Positions 44,296 to 53,442 of a stretch of 64,000 nucleotides of DNA are shown piece by piece. Every line of letters begins with the position of its first letter. Position 1 is the stretch's first letter. Under the pieces are notes generated by a model. The model saw nothing but the letters and a program-made list of their open reading frames with translations. It was not told where the DNA came from and did no database searches. A program made the position numbers and the translations under genes. The DNA is from Pseudomonas graminis (lineage in GTDB: Bacteria; Pseudomonadota; Gammaproteobacteria; Pseudomonadales; Pseudomonadaceae). Location: contig NZ_FOHW01000010.1 in NCBI RefSeq assembly GCF_900111735.1, positions 95,892-159,891 on the forward strand, given 5' to 3'.

Positions 44296-45543
44296 TTACA
44301 GGTGGTCAAGACCGTTAGCGGCGAACGCCTCCCGCAAGCGCGCCGCACTGGTGCGCTGGCAGTTGATCAGTACGTGCGGCAGTTCCAGCCAGTTCGCCAG
44401 TTGCCGAAGGTGCAACGCGAGGGCGTGCATGCATTCGTCATCCAGTCCGGGCTGCTCTTCGTGCACCCCATGAACCGCCAAACGCCCCGCCGCCCTTTCG
44501 GCACGCAGGTCGATGCGCGCGGCGATGCGTTCGTTGTGCAGAAACGGCAGCACGTAATAGCCGTAAACCCGCTTGTGCGCCGGGGTGTAGATCTCCAGCC
44601 GGTAGTGGAAATCGAACAGCCGTTCCGTCCGCGCCCGCTCCCAGATCAGGGAATCGAAGGGTGACAGCAATGCGCTGGCCGAAACCTTGCGCGGCACCGT
44701 CAGCCCGGGAGGTGTGTACGCCGGCTGCTTCCAGCCCTGCACCTGCACGAGCTGAACCGCGCCCTCCTCCACCAGTTCCGCCAACCCGCGCTTCGCCGGT
44801 GCCGGGTCCTGTCGAAAATAATCGCGCACGTCCTTTTCGGTACCGACACCCAGCGCCTTTACGGCGTGCAGCAGCAAGCTGCGCTGGGCATCGGTTTCGC
44901 CGATCACGGGGTGATTGACGATCGCCGACGGCAGAACGCGCTCGGGCAAATCGTACAGCCGCTCGAAACCGCGACGGCCGAGGACCGTGACCTCACCCGC
45001 TGCAAACAACCATTCCAGCGCATGCTTTTCGGCGCTCCAGTCCCACCAGGGTCCGGCGCGATCCTGACGGGTGCTGATACTGCCCGCACCCAACGCACCC
45101 TGCTCACGAACGGTCTGCAACACCCGTGCGATGGTGGCCTGCTGTTCGCGGCCGAACTTCGCCAGTTGCTGATAAATGCCCTCGCCCCGGGATGCGCGCT
45201 GCATCCGCCAGCGCATCAACGGGTACAGCTCAACCGGCAGTAACGACGCCTCGTGGCCCCAATACTCGAACAGCTTGCGTTGCCGACCCTGGCTCCACGC
45301 CGCCTGCTCCAGCAATGTGCGCGGGTAAGGGCCGAGCCTGGAAAAGAGCGGCAAGTAGTGGGACCGCACCAGCGCGTTGACCGAATCGATCTGCAGCACG
45401 CCGAGCCGTTCGATCAACTGTGTGACGTGCGCCGCCTTGATCGTCGCAGGCGGCTGGCGGCTGTTGAAGCCTTGGGCGGCCAGCGCTAGCCGGCGCGCGT
45501 GCTTGAGGGACAGTGGCGGGTGGATCGGCGGTTCGGCAGGCAT
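44296..45543 (-). CDS. YcaQ-like winged-helix DNA repair glycosylase
   Basis: The 415-residue protein (start MPAEPPIHPPLSLKHARRLAL at 45543, after GGAGG) belongs to the HTH_42/YcaQ family. E. coli YcaQ opens interstrand crosslinks. Family features are LGVLQIDSVNALVRSHYLPLFSRLG, the EYWGHEASLLP segment with the QxQ/HEAS motif region, and LLSPFDSLIWERARTERLFDF. ATGs further up (45567) lack family support. Confidence 0.9.
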   Translation of the reverse strand: MPAEPPIHPPLSLKHARRLALAAQGFNSRQPPATIKAAHVTQLIERLGVLQIDSVNALVRSHYLPLFSRLGPYPRTLLEQAAWSQGRQRKLFEYWGHEASLLPVELYPLMRWRMQRASRGEGIYQQLAKFGREQQATIARVLQTVREQGALGAGSISTRQDRAGPWWDWSAEKHALEWLFAAGEVTVLGRRGFERLYDLPERVLPSAIVNHPVIGETDAQRSLLLHAVKALGVGTEKDVRDYFRQDPAPAKRGLAELVEEGAVQLVQVQGWKQPAYTPPGLTVPRKVSASALLSPFDSLIWERARTERLFDFHYRLEIYTPAHKRVYGYYVLPFLHNERIAARIDLRAERAAGRLAVHGVHEEQPGLDDECMHALALHLRQLANWLELPHVLINCQRTSAARLREAFAANGLDHL

Positions 45544-45592
45544 TGCGACCTCCATGGCGGTGCCCAACGCTAACCGATCACCCGCTGCCCTG

Positions 45593-45826
45593 TCAGCGCT
45601 TCATCGGGTCGTCCCAGAAAGGACGCTCTATTTCTTCGTAGACATCCGCCCGACTCAGGCCCATGTCCTTCAGCGCGTCTTCGCTCATCGTGGCCAGTTC
45701 GACACGCTGCTGATGCAGCCTGCGCCAGCGAGCGACCTGCGCCACAAATCCTTTCCACCAACGTTCCGGCGCGGATTGCCGCGACAGAGGTTTTGCGACC
45801 AGTACGTACCCTTTTTGACCTTTCAT
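45593..45826 (-). CDS. DUF1127 family small protein
   Basis: The 77-residue protein starts MKGQKGYVLVAKPL with GGAGGG upstream. The DUF1127 core is at about 30-62 (WRRLHQQRVELATMSEDALKDMGLSRADV). Some family members affect RNA turnover or phosphate and arginine metabolism in other bacteria. It is divergent from the LysR gene at 45923, 96 bp away. Confidence 0.9.
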   Translation of the reverse strand: MKGQKGYVLVAKPLSRQSAPERWWKGFVAQVARWRRLHQQRVELATMSEDALKDMGLSRADVYEEIERPFWDDPMKR

Positions 45827-45922
45827 CGTCTTGCCCTCCAGTGGGGATGGGCAGATTCTCTCGCCACGCCTAAGATCAATCCAACGAATGTTTCTTATGC
45901 ACTGCATCTGGGAGATTGATGC

Positions 45923-46777
45923 ATGACCACCTACCCGAGTATCGACAGCGAGCTGCTGCGCACCTTTGTCGCGATCGCCGATGAAGGCGGTTACACCAAG
46001 GCCGGCGAAGTGGTGAACCGCACTCAGTCGGCCGTGAGCATGCAGATGAAACGGCTGGAGGAGGATGTGGTGCGGCGCCCGTTGTTTCTCAAAGACGGTC
46101 GCACCGTCCGCTTTACGGCGGAAGGTCAGGTGCTGCTGGGCTACGCCCGACGGATCCTGAAACTGCACAGCGAAGTGTTCAACACCCTACGCGAGCCGCA
46201 CATGGTCGGCACGGTGAAGATCGGTACCCCGGACGATTACGTGATGCGTTTTTTGCCAGGGATTTTGCAGCGCTTTGCCCAGGCCTATCCGCTGGTGCAG
46301 GTGGAAGTGCATTGCGAGTCTTCGTCGCAGTTGCTGCAACGCCAGGACCTTGATCTGAGTATTGTCACCCGCGAGCCAGGCAAGGAAATCGGCCAGATCC
46401 TGCGCCAGGAGCGGTTTGTCTGGGCCGTCGGCGCAGGCTTTTCCCCGCAAGAGCAAACGCCGATGCCGCTGGCGATGTTCAACACCGATTGCTTTTGCCG
46501 GCAGTGGGCGATCAACGCGCTGCAGGCGTCTGGCCGTGAGTTCCGGGTCGCTTACACCAGTGCGAGCCTGTCAGCGATCATGGCGGTGGTCAGCGCCGGG
46601 CTGGCGGTGACCGCGCAGCTGCAAAGCCTGATCACCTCGGACCTCGAAGTGCTGGGAGAACAGCACGGGCTGCCGCAATTGCCGTCGGCGAGCATCGTGC
46701 TTTTGCGCAATCCCAACAACCCGTCGCCGATCACCGAATGCCTGGCCGATCACATTGCCGAAGGGTTCAGGCTATAA
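45923..46777 (+). CDS. LysR-type transcriptional regulator
   Basis: The 284-residue protein has the DNA-binding domain at 7-66 (IDSELLRTFVAIADEGGYTKAGEVVNRTQSAVSMQMKRLEE). The regulatory half includes GTVKIGTPDDYVMRFLPGIL. It is divergent from the DUF1127 gene and convergent with the TauE gene. P. aeruginosa has a LysR gene in this position (PA2846). Target genes are not evident; the DUF1127 gene is the nearest candidate. Confidence 0.92.
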   Translation: MTTYPSIDSELLRTFVAIADEGGYTKAGEVVNRTQSAVSMQMKRLEEDVVRRPLFLKDGRTVRFTAEGQVLLGYARRILKLHSEVFNTLREPHMVGTVKIGTPDDYVMRFLPGILQRFAQAYPLVQVEVHCESSSQLLQRQDLDLSIVTREPGKEIGQILRQERFVWAVGAGFSPQEQTPMPLAMFNTDCFCRQWAINALQASGREFRVAYTSASLSAIMAVVSAGLAVTAQLQSLITSDLEVLGEQHGLPQLPSASIVLLRNPNNPSPITECLADHIAEGFRL

Positions 46778-46794
46778 CGGGAGCTACAAGCAGC

Positions 46795-47544
46795 TCACAA
46801 CTTGAAGCACAGCATGATCGCGCAGATCACCAGAAAGCCGCAGAACAGCGAGCGCAACAGGCGCTCCGGCAAACTGTGCGCCAGGGCGACGCCCCAACTG
46901 ATGCTGGCCAGCCCGCCAATCGCCAAGGGAATGCCCATCAGCCAGTCAACGTGGCCGTGCAGGGCATAAGTCGCCAGCGTGATCGTGGTGCTCGGTGCCG
47001 CCAGTGCCAGCGCCAGGCCTTGGGCCGCCACCTGGGTCGCGCCGAACAGGCCGGTCAGAATGGGCGTTGCGATCACCCCGCCGCCGACGCCGAAGAGCCC
47101 GGCGGTGACGCCAGAGCCCAGGCCCAGCAGCCACAACCATTGGGGGCGGCGCAGCTCGGCGCCTGCAGTGTCTTTGCGCCAGACCATCTGGATCAGGTTG
47201 AACAGCGTCAGCACGACGAGAAACCCGACAAAGCCCAGGCGCATGATTTGCGGATCGATGCGCACCGCCCACAGTGAGGTTAGCCAAGACATCGTGAAAC
47301 TGGGCACGATGAGCATCAGCGCATGGCGCACCGACACCCGATTGCGCTGGTTGTAACGCCACAGCGCCAGCAGCACGTTGGGCAGCACCATCAACAACGC
47401 CGTGCCCTGGGCCAGTTGCTGATCGAGCCCGAACAGCACGCCCAGTGCCGGAATGGCGACCAGCCCGCCGCCAATGCCGAACAGTCCACCCAGCGTGCCC
47501 ATCGCGGCGCCCAGCAGCAGGTACATCAATACATCGACAATCAC
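46795..47544 (-). CDS. TauE/SafE family anion exporter
   Basis: The 249-residue membrane protein has about eight helices and the two internal repeats GGLFGIGGGLVAIPALGVLFG and TAGLFGVGGGVIATPILTGLFG of the sulfite exporter/TauE family. Members move sulfite, sulfoacetate or similar organic anions. It has no metabolic neighbours that identify the substrate. Confidence 0.92.
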   Translation of the reverse strand: MIVDVLMYLLLGAAMGTLGGLFGIGGGLVAIPALGVLFGLDQQLAQGTALLMVLPNVLLALWRYNQRNRVSVRHALMLIVPSFTMSWLTSLWAVRIDPQIMRLGFVGFLVVLTLFNLIQMVWRKDTAGAELRRPQWLWLLGLGSGVTAGLFGVGGGVIATPILTGLFGATQVAAQGLALALAAPSTTITLATYALHGHVDWLMGIPLAIGGLASISWGVALAHSLPERLLRSLFCGFLVICAIMLCFKL

Positions 47545-47694
47545 GGGCGTTCCTCTGATCCGATTTCAGCGCGCATGCTACGCAGTCAGTGCCGTCGAGG
47601 AAATCGGCTTTGACGACATCCGGGATGTTGAACCGATCCACTGATGACGCGGCCGATAGAAAACCCCATGTCCGGCGATTACCGAAATTATCTG

Positions 47695-47715
47695 GTGCAT
47701 TAAACATCAGGGCAC
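47695..47715. promoter_or_regulatory. Candidate OhrR operator upstream of ohrR
   Basis: GTGC-ATTAAACATCAGG-GCAC, about 40 bp before the ohrR start, contains TTAAACAT as in the box upstream of ohr (CTAAACAT). Autoregulation by OhrR is known in other bacteria; here it is inferred. Confidence 0.45.
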
Positions 47716-47753
47716 TAAATTACCGGGCATTACTGACTGAGCGAGGGACACCC

Positions 47754-48227
47754 ATGAACGCCAACGAGCCCACCCACAAGGCTGGCGCGGGCAGCTGCGA
47801 CGCGTTGCTGCTGGATAACCAGCTCTGTTTCGCCCTGTATTCGACGTCGCTGATGATGACCAAGGTGTACAAGCCCTTGCTTCAGGAACTGAATCTGACC
47901 TACCCGCAATACCTGGCGATGATGGTGCTGTGGGAACGCGACGGGCTTACTGTCGGGGAAGTCAGCACCCGCCTGCTAACCGATCCGGGCTCGCTGACGC
48001 CGCTGCTCAAACGGCTGGAAGCTGAAGGCCTGATCCGCCGGACCCGCAGCAAGGAAGATGAACGCGTCGTGCTGCTGACCCTGACCGAGCAAGGCAAGGC
48101 GCTGCACACCAAGGCCCAGAGCGTTCCGCAATGCATTCTGGCCGCCAGCGGCATCAACCTTGAGCAGCTCAAAGCCCTGCAGAAAGACCTGCTCGCCCTG
48201 CGTGGAAATCTGCACGAAAGCCTCTGA
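47754..48227 (+). CDS. ohrR: Organic-hydroperoxide-sensing MarR repressor OhrR
   Basis: The 157-residue MarR protein has the sensor Cys C25 in LLDNQLCFALYS and a distal Cys C127 in SVPQCILA, so it can form the two-Cys disulfide of the Xanthomonas-type OhrR. The winged helix includes DPGSLTPLLKRLEAEGLIRRTRSKEDERVV. It is followed by ohr on the same strand after 167 bp carrying two operator-like palindromes. Confidence 0.94.
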   Translation: MNANEPTHKAGAGSCDALLLDNQLCFALYSTSLMMTKVYKPLLQELNLTYPQYLAMMVLWERDGLTVGEVSTRLLTDPGSLTPLLKRLEAEGLIRRTRSKEDERVVLLTLTEQGKALHTKAQSVPQCILAASGINLEQLKALQKDLLALRGNLHESL

Positions 48228-48277
48228 TCAGCCCCCCGCGATCGACCCGCCTGAAGAATCTCAAAAATTTACCTTGC

Positions 48278-48341
48278 GCGCTAAACATTAGCGCAGTAAA
48301 TTCCCTCTCACTTGCTTAGCGCACAAAACTTTAGCGCCAAG
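48278..48341. promoter_or_regulatory. Two OhrR-operator-like palindromes upstream of ohr
   Basis: GCGCTA-AACAT-TAGCGC (48278-48294) is a perfect inverted repeat. CTTAGCGCACAAAACTTTAGCGCCAAG (48315-48341) is an imperfect one. Both share TTAGCGC arms and lie 54-117 bp before the ohr start. Confidence 0.65.
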
Positions 48342-48394
48342 CAGATACTGATTCAGTCATCCCTATTCAACCCATCAACACGTGAGGAATCACC

Positions 48395-48814
48395 ATGCAA
48401 GCTCTCTACACTGCAGTCGCAACCGCAACCGGTGGCCGTGATGGCCGCGCTGTTTCCGACAACAAAATCCTCGACGTAAAACTGGCCACCCCGAAAGAAC
48501 TGGGCGGCGCTGGCGGCGACGCCACTAACCCTGAGCAACTGTTCGCTGCCGGCTACTCGGCCTGCTTCATCGGCGCACTGAAATTCGTTGCCGGCCAGAG
48601 CAAGAAAACCATCCCGGCTGATGCGTCGATCACGGCCCACGTCGGCATCGGCCAGATCCCTGGCGGTTTCGGTCTGGACATCGACCTGCACATCAGCCTG
48701 CCGGGTCTTGAACAAGCCGAAGCCCAGGCGCTGGTCGATGCAGCCCACCAGGTCTGCCCTTACTCCAACGCTACACGCGGTAACGTCGATGTTCGTCTGC
48801 ACGTGACCGTATAA
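48395..48814 (+). CDS. ohr: Organic hydroperoxide reductase Ohr
   Basis: The 139-residue OsmC-type peroxidase has catalytic C57 in AAGYSACFIGAL and resolving C121 in HQVCPYSNATRGN, as expected. It reduces fatty acid and other organic peroxides using lipoylated proteins. It is controlled, by inference, through the adjacent OhrR. Confidence 0.96.
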   Translation: MQALYTAVATATGGRDGRAVSDNKILDVKLATPKELGGAGGDATNPEQLFAAGYSACFIGALKFVAGQSKKTIPADASITAHVGIGQIPGGFGLDIDLHISLPGLEQAEAQALVDAAHQVCPYSNATRGNVDVRLHVTV

Positions 48815-48865
48815 AAGCTCGTCACAAGGCCTCGTCCTCAACCCTCGTTTGAACGGGAAAAGCAC

Positions 48866-49885
48866 ATGAACACGTTTGGCAAGATTGTGGCTGGCTCGCT
48901 CCTCGCACTGTCGATCGGCAACGCTTACGCGGCGACCGACACGGGCGTCGAGCACAACACGCAGGCGTTTCTGGACGCGCTGAATTCGGGAAGCGGCAAG
49001 CCGATCGAACAGCTTTCGCCCAAAGATGCCCGCGCTGTCCTGACCGGTGCCCAGGCCGGGGTCAAGCTGACCCTGCCCAAGGCCGATGTCAGCCAGAAGA
49101 CCATTTCGGTCGACGGCCAGAACATCAGCCTGACGATCGTTCGTCCGGCGGGCGTCAAAGGCTCCTTGCCCGTGTTCGTGTACTTCCACGGCGGCGGCTG
49201 GGTGCTCGGTGATTACCCGACCCACGAACGTCTGGTGCGGGATCTGGTAGAAGGTTCGGGGGCCGTGGCGGTGTTCGTCAACTACACGCCTTCACCTGAA
49301 GCGCACTACCCGACGGCGATCAACCAGGCCTATGCGGCAACCAAATGGGTCGCCGAGCATGGCAAGGAAATCAACGTCGACGGCAAACGTCTGGCGGTGG
49401 CGGGCAACAGCGTCGGCGGCAACATGGCGGCGGTCGTCAGCCTGATGGCCAAAGACAAAGGCACGCCGGCCATCCGTTACCAGGTGCTGTTGTGGCCGGT
49501 GACTGACGCCAACTTCGATACAGGTTCCTATGAGCAGTTTGCCGAGGGTCACTTCCTCACCCGCAACATGATGAAGTGGTTTTGGGACAACTACACCACC
49601 GATCCGAAACAGCGCGCCGAGATCTACGCCTCACCGCTGCGGGCCACGACCGATCAGTTGAAAGGTCTGCCGCCTGCCCTGGTGCAGACGGCGGGTGCAG
49701 ACGTGCTGCGCGACGAAGGTGAAGCCTACGCTCGCAAGCTGGACCAGGCCGGTGTGCCGGTCACGGCGGTTCGTTACAACGGCATGATTCACGATTACGG
49801 GCTGTTGAACGTTGTCAGCCAGGTACCGGAAGTGCGCTCGGCGCTGCTCCAGGCTTCCCAAGAGCTGAAGGTTCATTTGAAATAA
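48866..49885 (+). CDS. Secreted alpha/beta hydrolase (HSL-type esterase)
   Basis: The 339-residue protein has a Sec signal peptide (NTFGKIVAGSLLALSIGNAYA-ATD, cleavage near 22), the oxyanion motif HGGGW (108-112) and nucleophile S182 in AGNSVGGN. The Asp is probably in GADVLRDEG and the His in MIHDYG. It is 51 bp downstream of ohr and may be co-induced by peroxides. Substrate unknown; a periplasmic esterase is likely. Confidence 0.9.
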   Translation: MNTFGKIVAGSLLALSIGNAYAATDTGVEHNTQAFLDALNSGSGKPIEQLSPKDARAVLTGAQAGVKLTLPKADVSQKTISVDGQNISLTIVRPAGVKGSLPVFVYFHGGGWVLGDYPTHERLVRDLVEGSGAVAVFVNYTPSPEAHYPTAINQAYAATKWVAEHGKEINVDGKRLAVAGNSVGGNMAAVVSLMAKDKGTPAIRYQVLLWPVTDANFDTGSYEQFAEGHFLTRNMMKWFWDNYTTDPKQRAEIYASPLRATTDQLKGLPPALVQTAGADVLRDEGEAYARKLDQAGVPVTAVRYNGMIHDYGLLNVVSQVPEVRSALLQASQELKVHLK

Positions 49886-49898
49886 GGCGGGACGAACC

Positions 49899-50054
49899 GT
49901 AGGCGCCGGCTTGCTGGCGAAAGCGATAGGTCAGTCGCAACCGTATTGGACCGTCTGACGCATTCGCCAGCAAGCCGGCTCCCACAAAATCGAGGCCTGT
50001 CAGTTTCTCATGCAGAGGCCGGGAGACCCTTCGCGGGCAAGCGCGCTCCTACAG
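49899..50054. repeat. REP pair (GCCGGCTTGCTGGCGAA type) plus a REP half
   Basis: GTAGGCGCCGGCTTGCTGGCGAA is mirrored by TTCGCCAGCAAGCCGGCTCCCAC. A half of the other family (TCGCGGGCAAGCGCGCTCCTACAG) follows at about 50031-50054. Confidence 0.85.
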
Positions 50055-50106
50055 AGAACCGCGTCGCGTCAGTACTGTCTGGAAACGCTGACGAGACAGC
50101 AGCCAC

Positions 50107-50137
50107 AAAAAAGCCCGACTCAATGGTCGGGCTTTTT
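50107..50137. terminator. Rho-independent terminator of efp
   Basis: AAAAAAGCCCGAC-TCAATG-GTCGGGCTTTTT lies 40 bp beyond the efp stop; it works in both directions. Confidence 0.92.
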
Positions 50138-50177
50138 CGTGTCCGGCATTACATCACCGGCATTACAAGAGCAGTGC

Positions 50178-50747
50178 TTATTTGGCACGGCCTTTGTAGG
50201 AACCGCCTTCGCGGGTGTCGATTTCGATCTTGTCACCGATTTCGATGAAGTCAGCAACCTGCAGCTCGGTGCCGTTGGCCAGTTTGGCCGGCTTCATGAC
50301 CTTGCCCGATGTATCGCCACGAGCCGAACCTTCGGTGTAGTCGACGGTGCGCACGATGGTGGTCGGCAGCTCTACGGACACCAGGCGCTCTTCGAAGAAG
50401 ATCGCTTCGCAGACGTCGGTCATGCCTTCTTCAACGAATGGCAGAACGGCTTCGATGTCTTCAGCGTTCAGCTCGTACATGGTGTAGTCAGTGGTGTCCA
50501 TGAACGTGTAAGTGTCACCGCTGATGAAAGACAGCGTGGCTTCTTTACGGTCCAGGATCACGTCGTCCAGCTTGTCGTCGGCGCTGTAGACGATTTCAGT
50601 CTTGTAGCCGGTCAACAGGTTCTTCAGCTTGGTCTTCATGATCGCGCTGTTACGGCCCGACTTGGTGAATTCAGCTTTCTGAACCAGCCAAGGATCGTTT
50701 TCCAGCTTGATCACGGTACCGGGTTTAAGCTCTTTACCAGTTTTCAT
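50178..50747 (-). CDS. efp: Translation elongation factor EF-P
   Basis: The 189-residue EF-P has three beta-barrel domains and Arg32 at the tip loop (KSGRNSA), the arginine that receives rhamnose in the EarP branch. It rescues ribosomes stalled at polyproline. Its modifier earP lies directly upstream (87 bp), so the modification type is clear from context. Confidence 0.97.
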   Translation of the reverse strand: MKTGKELKPGTVIKLENDPWLVQKAEFTKSGRNSAIMKTKLKNLLTGYKTEIVYSADDKLDDVILDRKEATLSFISGDTYTFMDTTDYTMYELNAEDIEAVLPFVEEGMTDVCEAIFFEERLVSVELPTTIVRTVDYTEGSARGDTSGKVMKPAKLANGTELQVADFIEIGDKIEIDTREGGSYKGRAK

Positions 50748-50834
50748 TACGAGTATCCGAATTTGGATGAAAGTTCTTTCTAAGCCCTGTACGAAAAGCC
50801 ACTTTTCGTACAGGGCTTAATACAAGGCCGCGTA

Positions 50835-51980
50835 TCATATCCAACTTTGGTAAAAGCTTACCAGCGCAGTCGTCAGATCCTCCTGCAAGGCCTGTTCCAG
50901 ACACCAGCGCTCGGCATGGGCGGCCAGTTCATCGGTGTGCTGCTCCAGCGCATTCCAGCCCTGGGTCATGTCTTTTCCGCCATTCCAGCTGTGCCAGACC
51001 TCGGCCAGCGCCTGCTGCGCCGCCTCCGACAGCCCCACCCGGTACAACTCCAGAAACGCATCGAGCTTGGCCCAGTGGGCGTCGTCATCCTGCTCGTAGA
51101 TGTGCCAGATCAGCGGCCGCCCCGCCCATTGCGCGCGGACGAATGAATCCTCCCCGCGCACGACGTTGAAATCACAGCACCACAACAACTGGTCGTAGTC
51201 TTCCTGACGCACGAACGGGAGCACCTGAATCGTCAGGGCATCGCAGGCACACACAGCGCCCGCTTTCAATTCATCCACGCCCAACCAACGCTGAACGTCA
51301 CCCAGAATGCGGCCTTCCGGGACCAGCAAATGGGTCTGGCGATCAGCCTGGGCCAGGCAGTCCAGCCAGCTGCCGAGCCCGGCGTGTTCGTAGGCGAACA
51401 GCGACATCAGCCGCGCGTCGGCGTGGGGCACGATGTTCAGGCGCTGGAGGACGGATTGGCGTGCGGCAGGATTCGCCTGAAAGGCCTGGCGCTTTTCGAT
51501 CAGGCCCGCTTCACGCAACAACCCGCCGGTCTTTGCGGTGAATCCGGGGAAGAAGAAATACTTGCGCAGCCCCGTAGACTGGATCGACGGCAGGCCGTGG
51601 CAACCCGACACCCAGTCCTCGGCGCTGAGGTATTCGAGGTTGAACCACAGCGGCCGCTTCTCCCGCCCGAGCATGGCCTCGATGTAGTCCGGCGGCAGGC
51701 GACAGGCGAAGGCTTCCACCACGACGTCCGGCAGCTCGGCCGGCTGCCACGTCTTGGGCCATGTCTCTGGCCAGCGACAGACGGTGACACCGTCCTGGAC
51801 TTGTTGATCGGCCAGCGAATCGGCACCCGGGCACAGTCGGGCGAAGGCGTTCAGGTCATCGATCCAGAGGCGAACCTGTAGATCGTGTTCCGCGACCAGT
51901 TGTCGGGCCAGGCGAAAGGTCACGCCGACGTCGCCGAAATTATCGACAACGCTGCAGAAAATATCCCAAGAGGCTTTCAT
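50835..51980 (-). CDS. earP: EF-P arginine rhamnosyltransferase EarP
   Basis: The 381-residue GT-B glycosyltransferase attaches rhamnose from dTDP-rhamnose to Arg32 of EF-P. D13 and D17 in VVDNFGDVGVTFRLARQL correspond to the catalytic aspartates, and RGEDSFVRAQWAGRP (Glu277) to the nucleotide-sugar site. The length is normal. It is divergent from the small membrane-protein gene at 52104. Confidence 0.96.
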   Translation of the reverse strand: MKASWDIFCSVVDNFGDVGVTFRLARQLVAEHDLQVRLWIDDLNAFARLCPGADSLADQQVQDGVTVCRWPETWPKTWQPAELPDVVVEAFACRLPPDYIEAMLGREKRPLWFNLEYLSAEDWVSGCHGLPSIQSTGLRKYFFFPGFTAKTGGLLREAGLIEKRQAFQANPAARQSVLQRLNIVPHADARLMSLFAYEHAGLGSWLDCLAQADRQTHLLVPEGRILGDVQRWLGVDELKAGAVCACDALTIQVLPFVRQEDYDQLLWCCDFNVVRGEDSFVRAQWAGRPLIWHIYEQDDDAHWAKLDAFLELYRVGLSEAAQQALAEVWHSWNGGKDMTQGWNALEQHTDELAAHAERWCLEQALQEDLTTALVSFYQSWI

Positions 51981-52103
51981 CCGGGCTCCCTGAGGATGTT
52001 CAAAAAAACCGATTGTCCTTCATTGCGGCGCAGAATCACCAGCCCCGGTCGTGCGACAATCGCCGCCACCGCTGGCCACATGCATACAAGCCTGGAGTCT
52101 GTC

Positions 52104-52499
52104 ATGTACGTCAACCACCGCGAACTGTCCGTCACGCTGCGCCCGCTCAAGCTGATCCTGTCGATTGCCGTCGGCATCTGGCTGGGGTTTCTCGCTGTCC
52201 TGCTGAGCCTGTGGCTGATCTATAAATTGCTCCCCGCCGAGCAGACCCAGGCACTGAACAATGCGGCCGCGCAGATGACCGCCCCGCCTGCGGTCAAACC
52301 AAAGCCGGACAGTGATAACCCGATGTTCGATCAATACCGGCAGATCCTGCGCGACAGCGAAGTGCGGCAGAGCCAGGAGGCCGAACAGGCGGAGCGGCAA
52401 CGCAGCTTCAACGGGCCGAAATGTCAGTTCTGGATGCAGCAGAACCAGACCGCCCCCAGCGAGAAAAGCCGTGCGAGCGTTTATCAGTTCTGCGGTTGA
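52104..52499 (+). CDS. Small membrane protein of unknown function
   Basis: The 131-residue protein starts MYVNHRELSVTLRPLKLILS after CTGGAG. One long hydrophobic helix at about 17-42 is followed by a Pro/Lys-rich linker and a charged helix (about 75-105). The C-terminus ends with two Cys (CQFWMQQNQ... YQFCG), which may form a disulfide if periplasmic. I do not recognise the family. The next gene is 22 bp away. Confidence 0.75.
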   Translation: MYVNHRELSVTLRPLKLILSIAVGIWLGFLAVLLSLWLIYKLLPAEQTQALNNAAAQMTAPPAVKPKPDSDNPMFDQYRQILRDSEVRQSQEAEQAERQRSFNGPKCQFWMQQNQTAPSEKSRASVYQFCG

Positions 52500-52521
52500 A
52501 TCCCCTTTGTCGAGCCACTCC

Positions 52522-53010
52522 ATGCCCGTGAACAAGCAAACCGTCCTGCAGTGCATCGTCGAGAAGCTGCAGGTCGATCTCGATGTGGCCGTGCGAGCCG
52601 CGCAAACGGCGTACGAAACCGCGACCCACGAAGAGAACATCGCCGAGAACAAATACGACACCCTCGGGCTGGAGGCGTCCTATCTGGCGGCGGGTCAGGC
52701 GCGGCGCGTGGAAGAAATCCGCCAGTCGCTGAACCTCTGCCGCCACCTCGTGCTCAAGCCTTTCGATGAGCAGCGCGGCATTCAGACCGGCGATCTCATC
52801 GCCCTCCAGGCGGATAACGGTGCGCAACAGCGGTTGTTTCTCGGGCCTGACGCGGCGGGGCTGAAAATCACGGTCGACGAGCAGGTGATTACGGTGATCA
52901 CCGCACGCTCGCCACTGGGTCAGAGCCTGCTTGGCAAGCTCGATGGCGATGAGGTCGAGGTGGTGGTGAACGGCAGCCGTCAATCGTTCGAGATCACGCA
53001 AATCCTGTGA
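52522..53010 (+). CDS. GreA/GreB-like C-terminal domain protein
   Basis: The 162-residue protein has an N-terminal helical hairpin (about 5-75) and a C-terminal FKBP-like fold (about 85-160) with RLFLGPDAAGLKI...VITARSPLGQSLLGKLDGDEVEVVV, the GreA/GreB/Rnk pattern. It may bind RNA polymerase. The tip of the coiled coil lacks the obvious D/E pair of GreA, so it may be a regulator rather than a cleavage factor. It probably forms a unit with the preceding gene. Confidence 0.8.
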   Translation: MPVNKQTVLQCIVEKLQVDLDVAVRAAQTAYETATHEENIAENKYDTLGLEASYLAAGQARRVEEIRQSLNLCRHLVLKPFDEQRGIQTGDLIALQADNGAQQRLFLGPDAAGLKITVDEQVITVITARSPLGQSLLGKLDGDEVEVVVNGSRQSFEITQIL

Positions 53011-53133
53011 TCCACTGATCATTTGCAGGGTTGTAGCGTCCGACTTTTTGTGGGTAAGGTGCACAGTCGCACCACAAAGGGTGAACCCCGGAACATGGAG
53101 CCGGGGACACGGATTTAACCAAGGAGATATTTC

Positions 53134-53340
53134 ATGACGAACGTCATCACTTTCCCTGACGCCCATGAACGTGATCGCCTCAAGTCCAGTGACCACCACG
53201 GGTTGAGATACCTGAACAAGAAAGAGCGACAACTGATCGACCGCCTGCGCATGACCAGTCACGCCGGCCGCCAGTACGTTTACGACTACGCCAGCATCAT
53301 GCAGCGTTCCAAGCCGCTGTACCCCGAGCCCGTGGACTGA
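53134..53340 (+). CDS. Small hypothetical protein
   Basis: The 68-residue protein begins MTNVITFPDAHERDRLKSSD with a strong AAGGAG upstream, which argues that it is real. It is basic and helical (KKERQLIDRLRMTSHAGRQYVYDY). I see no family motif. Confidence 0.7.
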   Translation: MTNVITFPDAHERDRLKSSDHHGLRYLNKKERQLIDRLRMTSHAGRQYVYDYASIMQRSKPLYPEPVD

Positions 53341-53442
53341 CGCGGCTCGTCCGGGACACGCGACGGTTCAGCAGATGTTCAGTACTACGCCAGAGGGCGT
53401 GGGCCTATAGTGGGCAGGTATTTCTGTCTTCAGGAAAGCCTC

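Noticed and set aside
50010..50783. 257-codon plus-strand frame across efp
   Set aside because: Antisense to a universally conserved gene; starts inside REP sequence.
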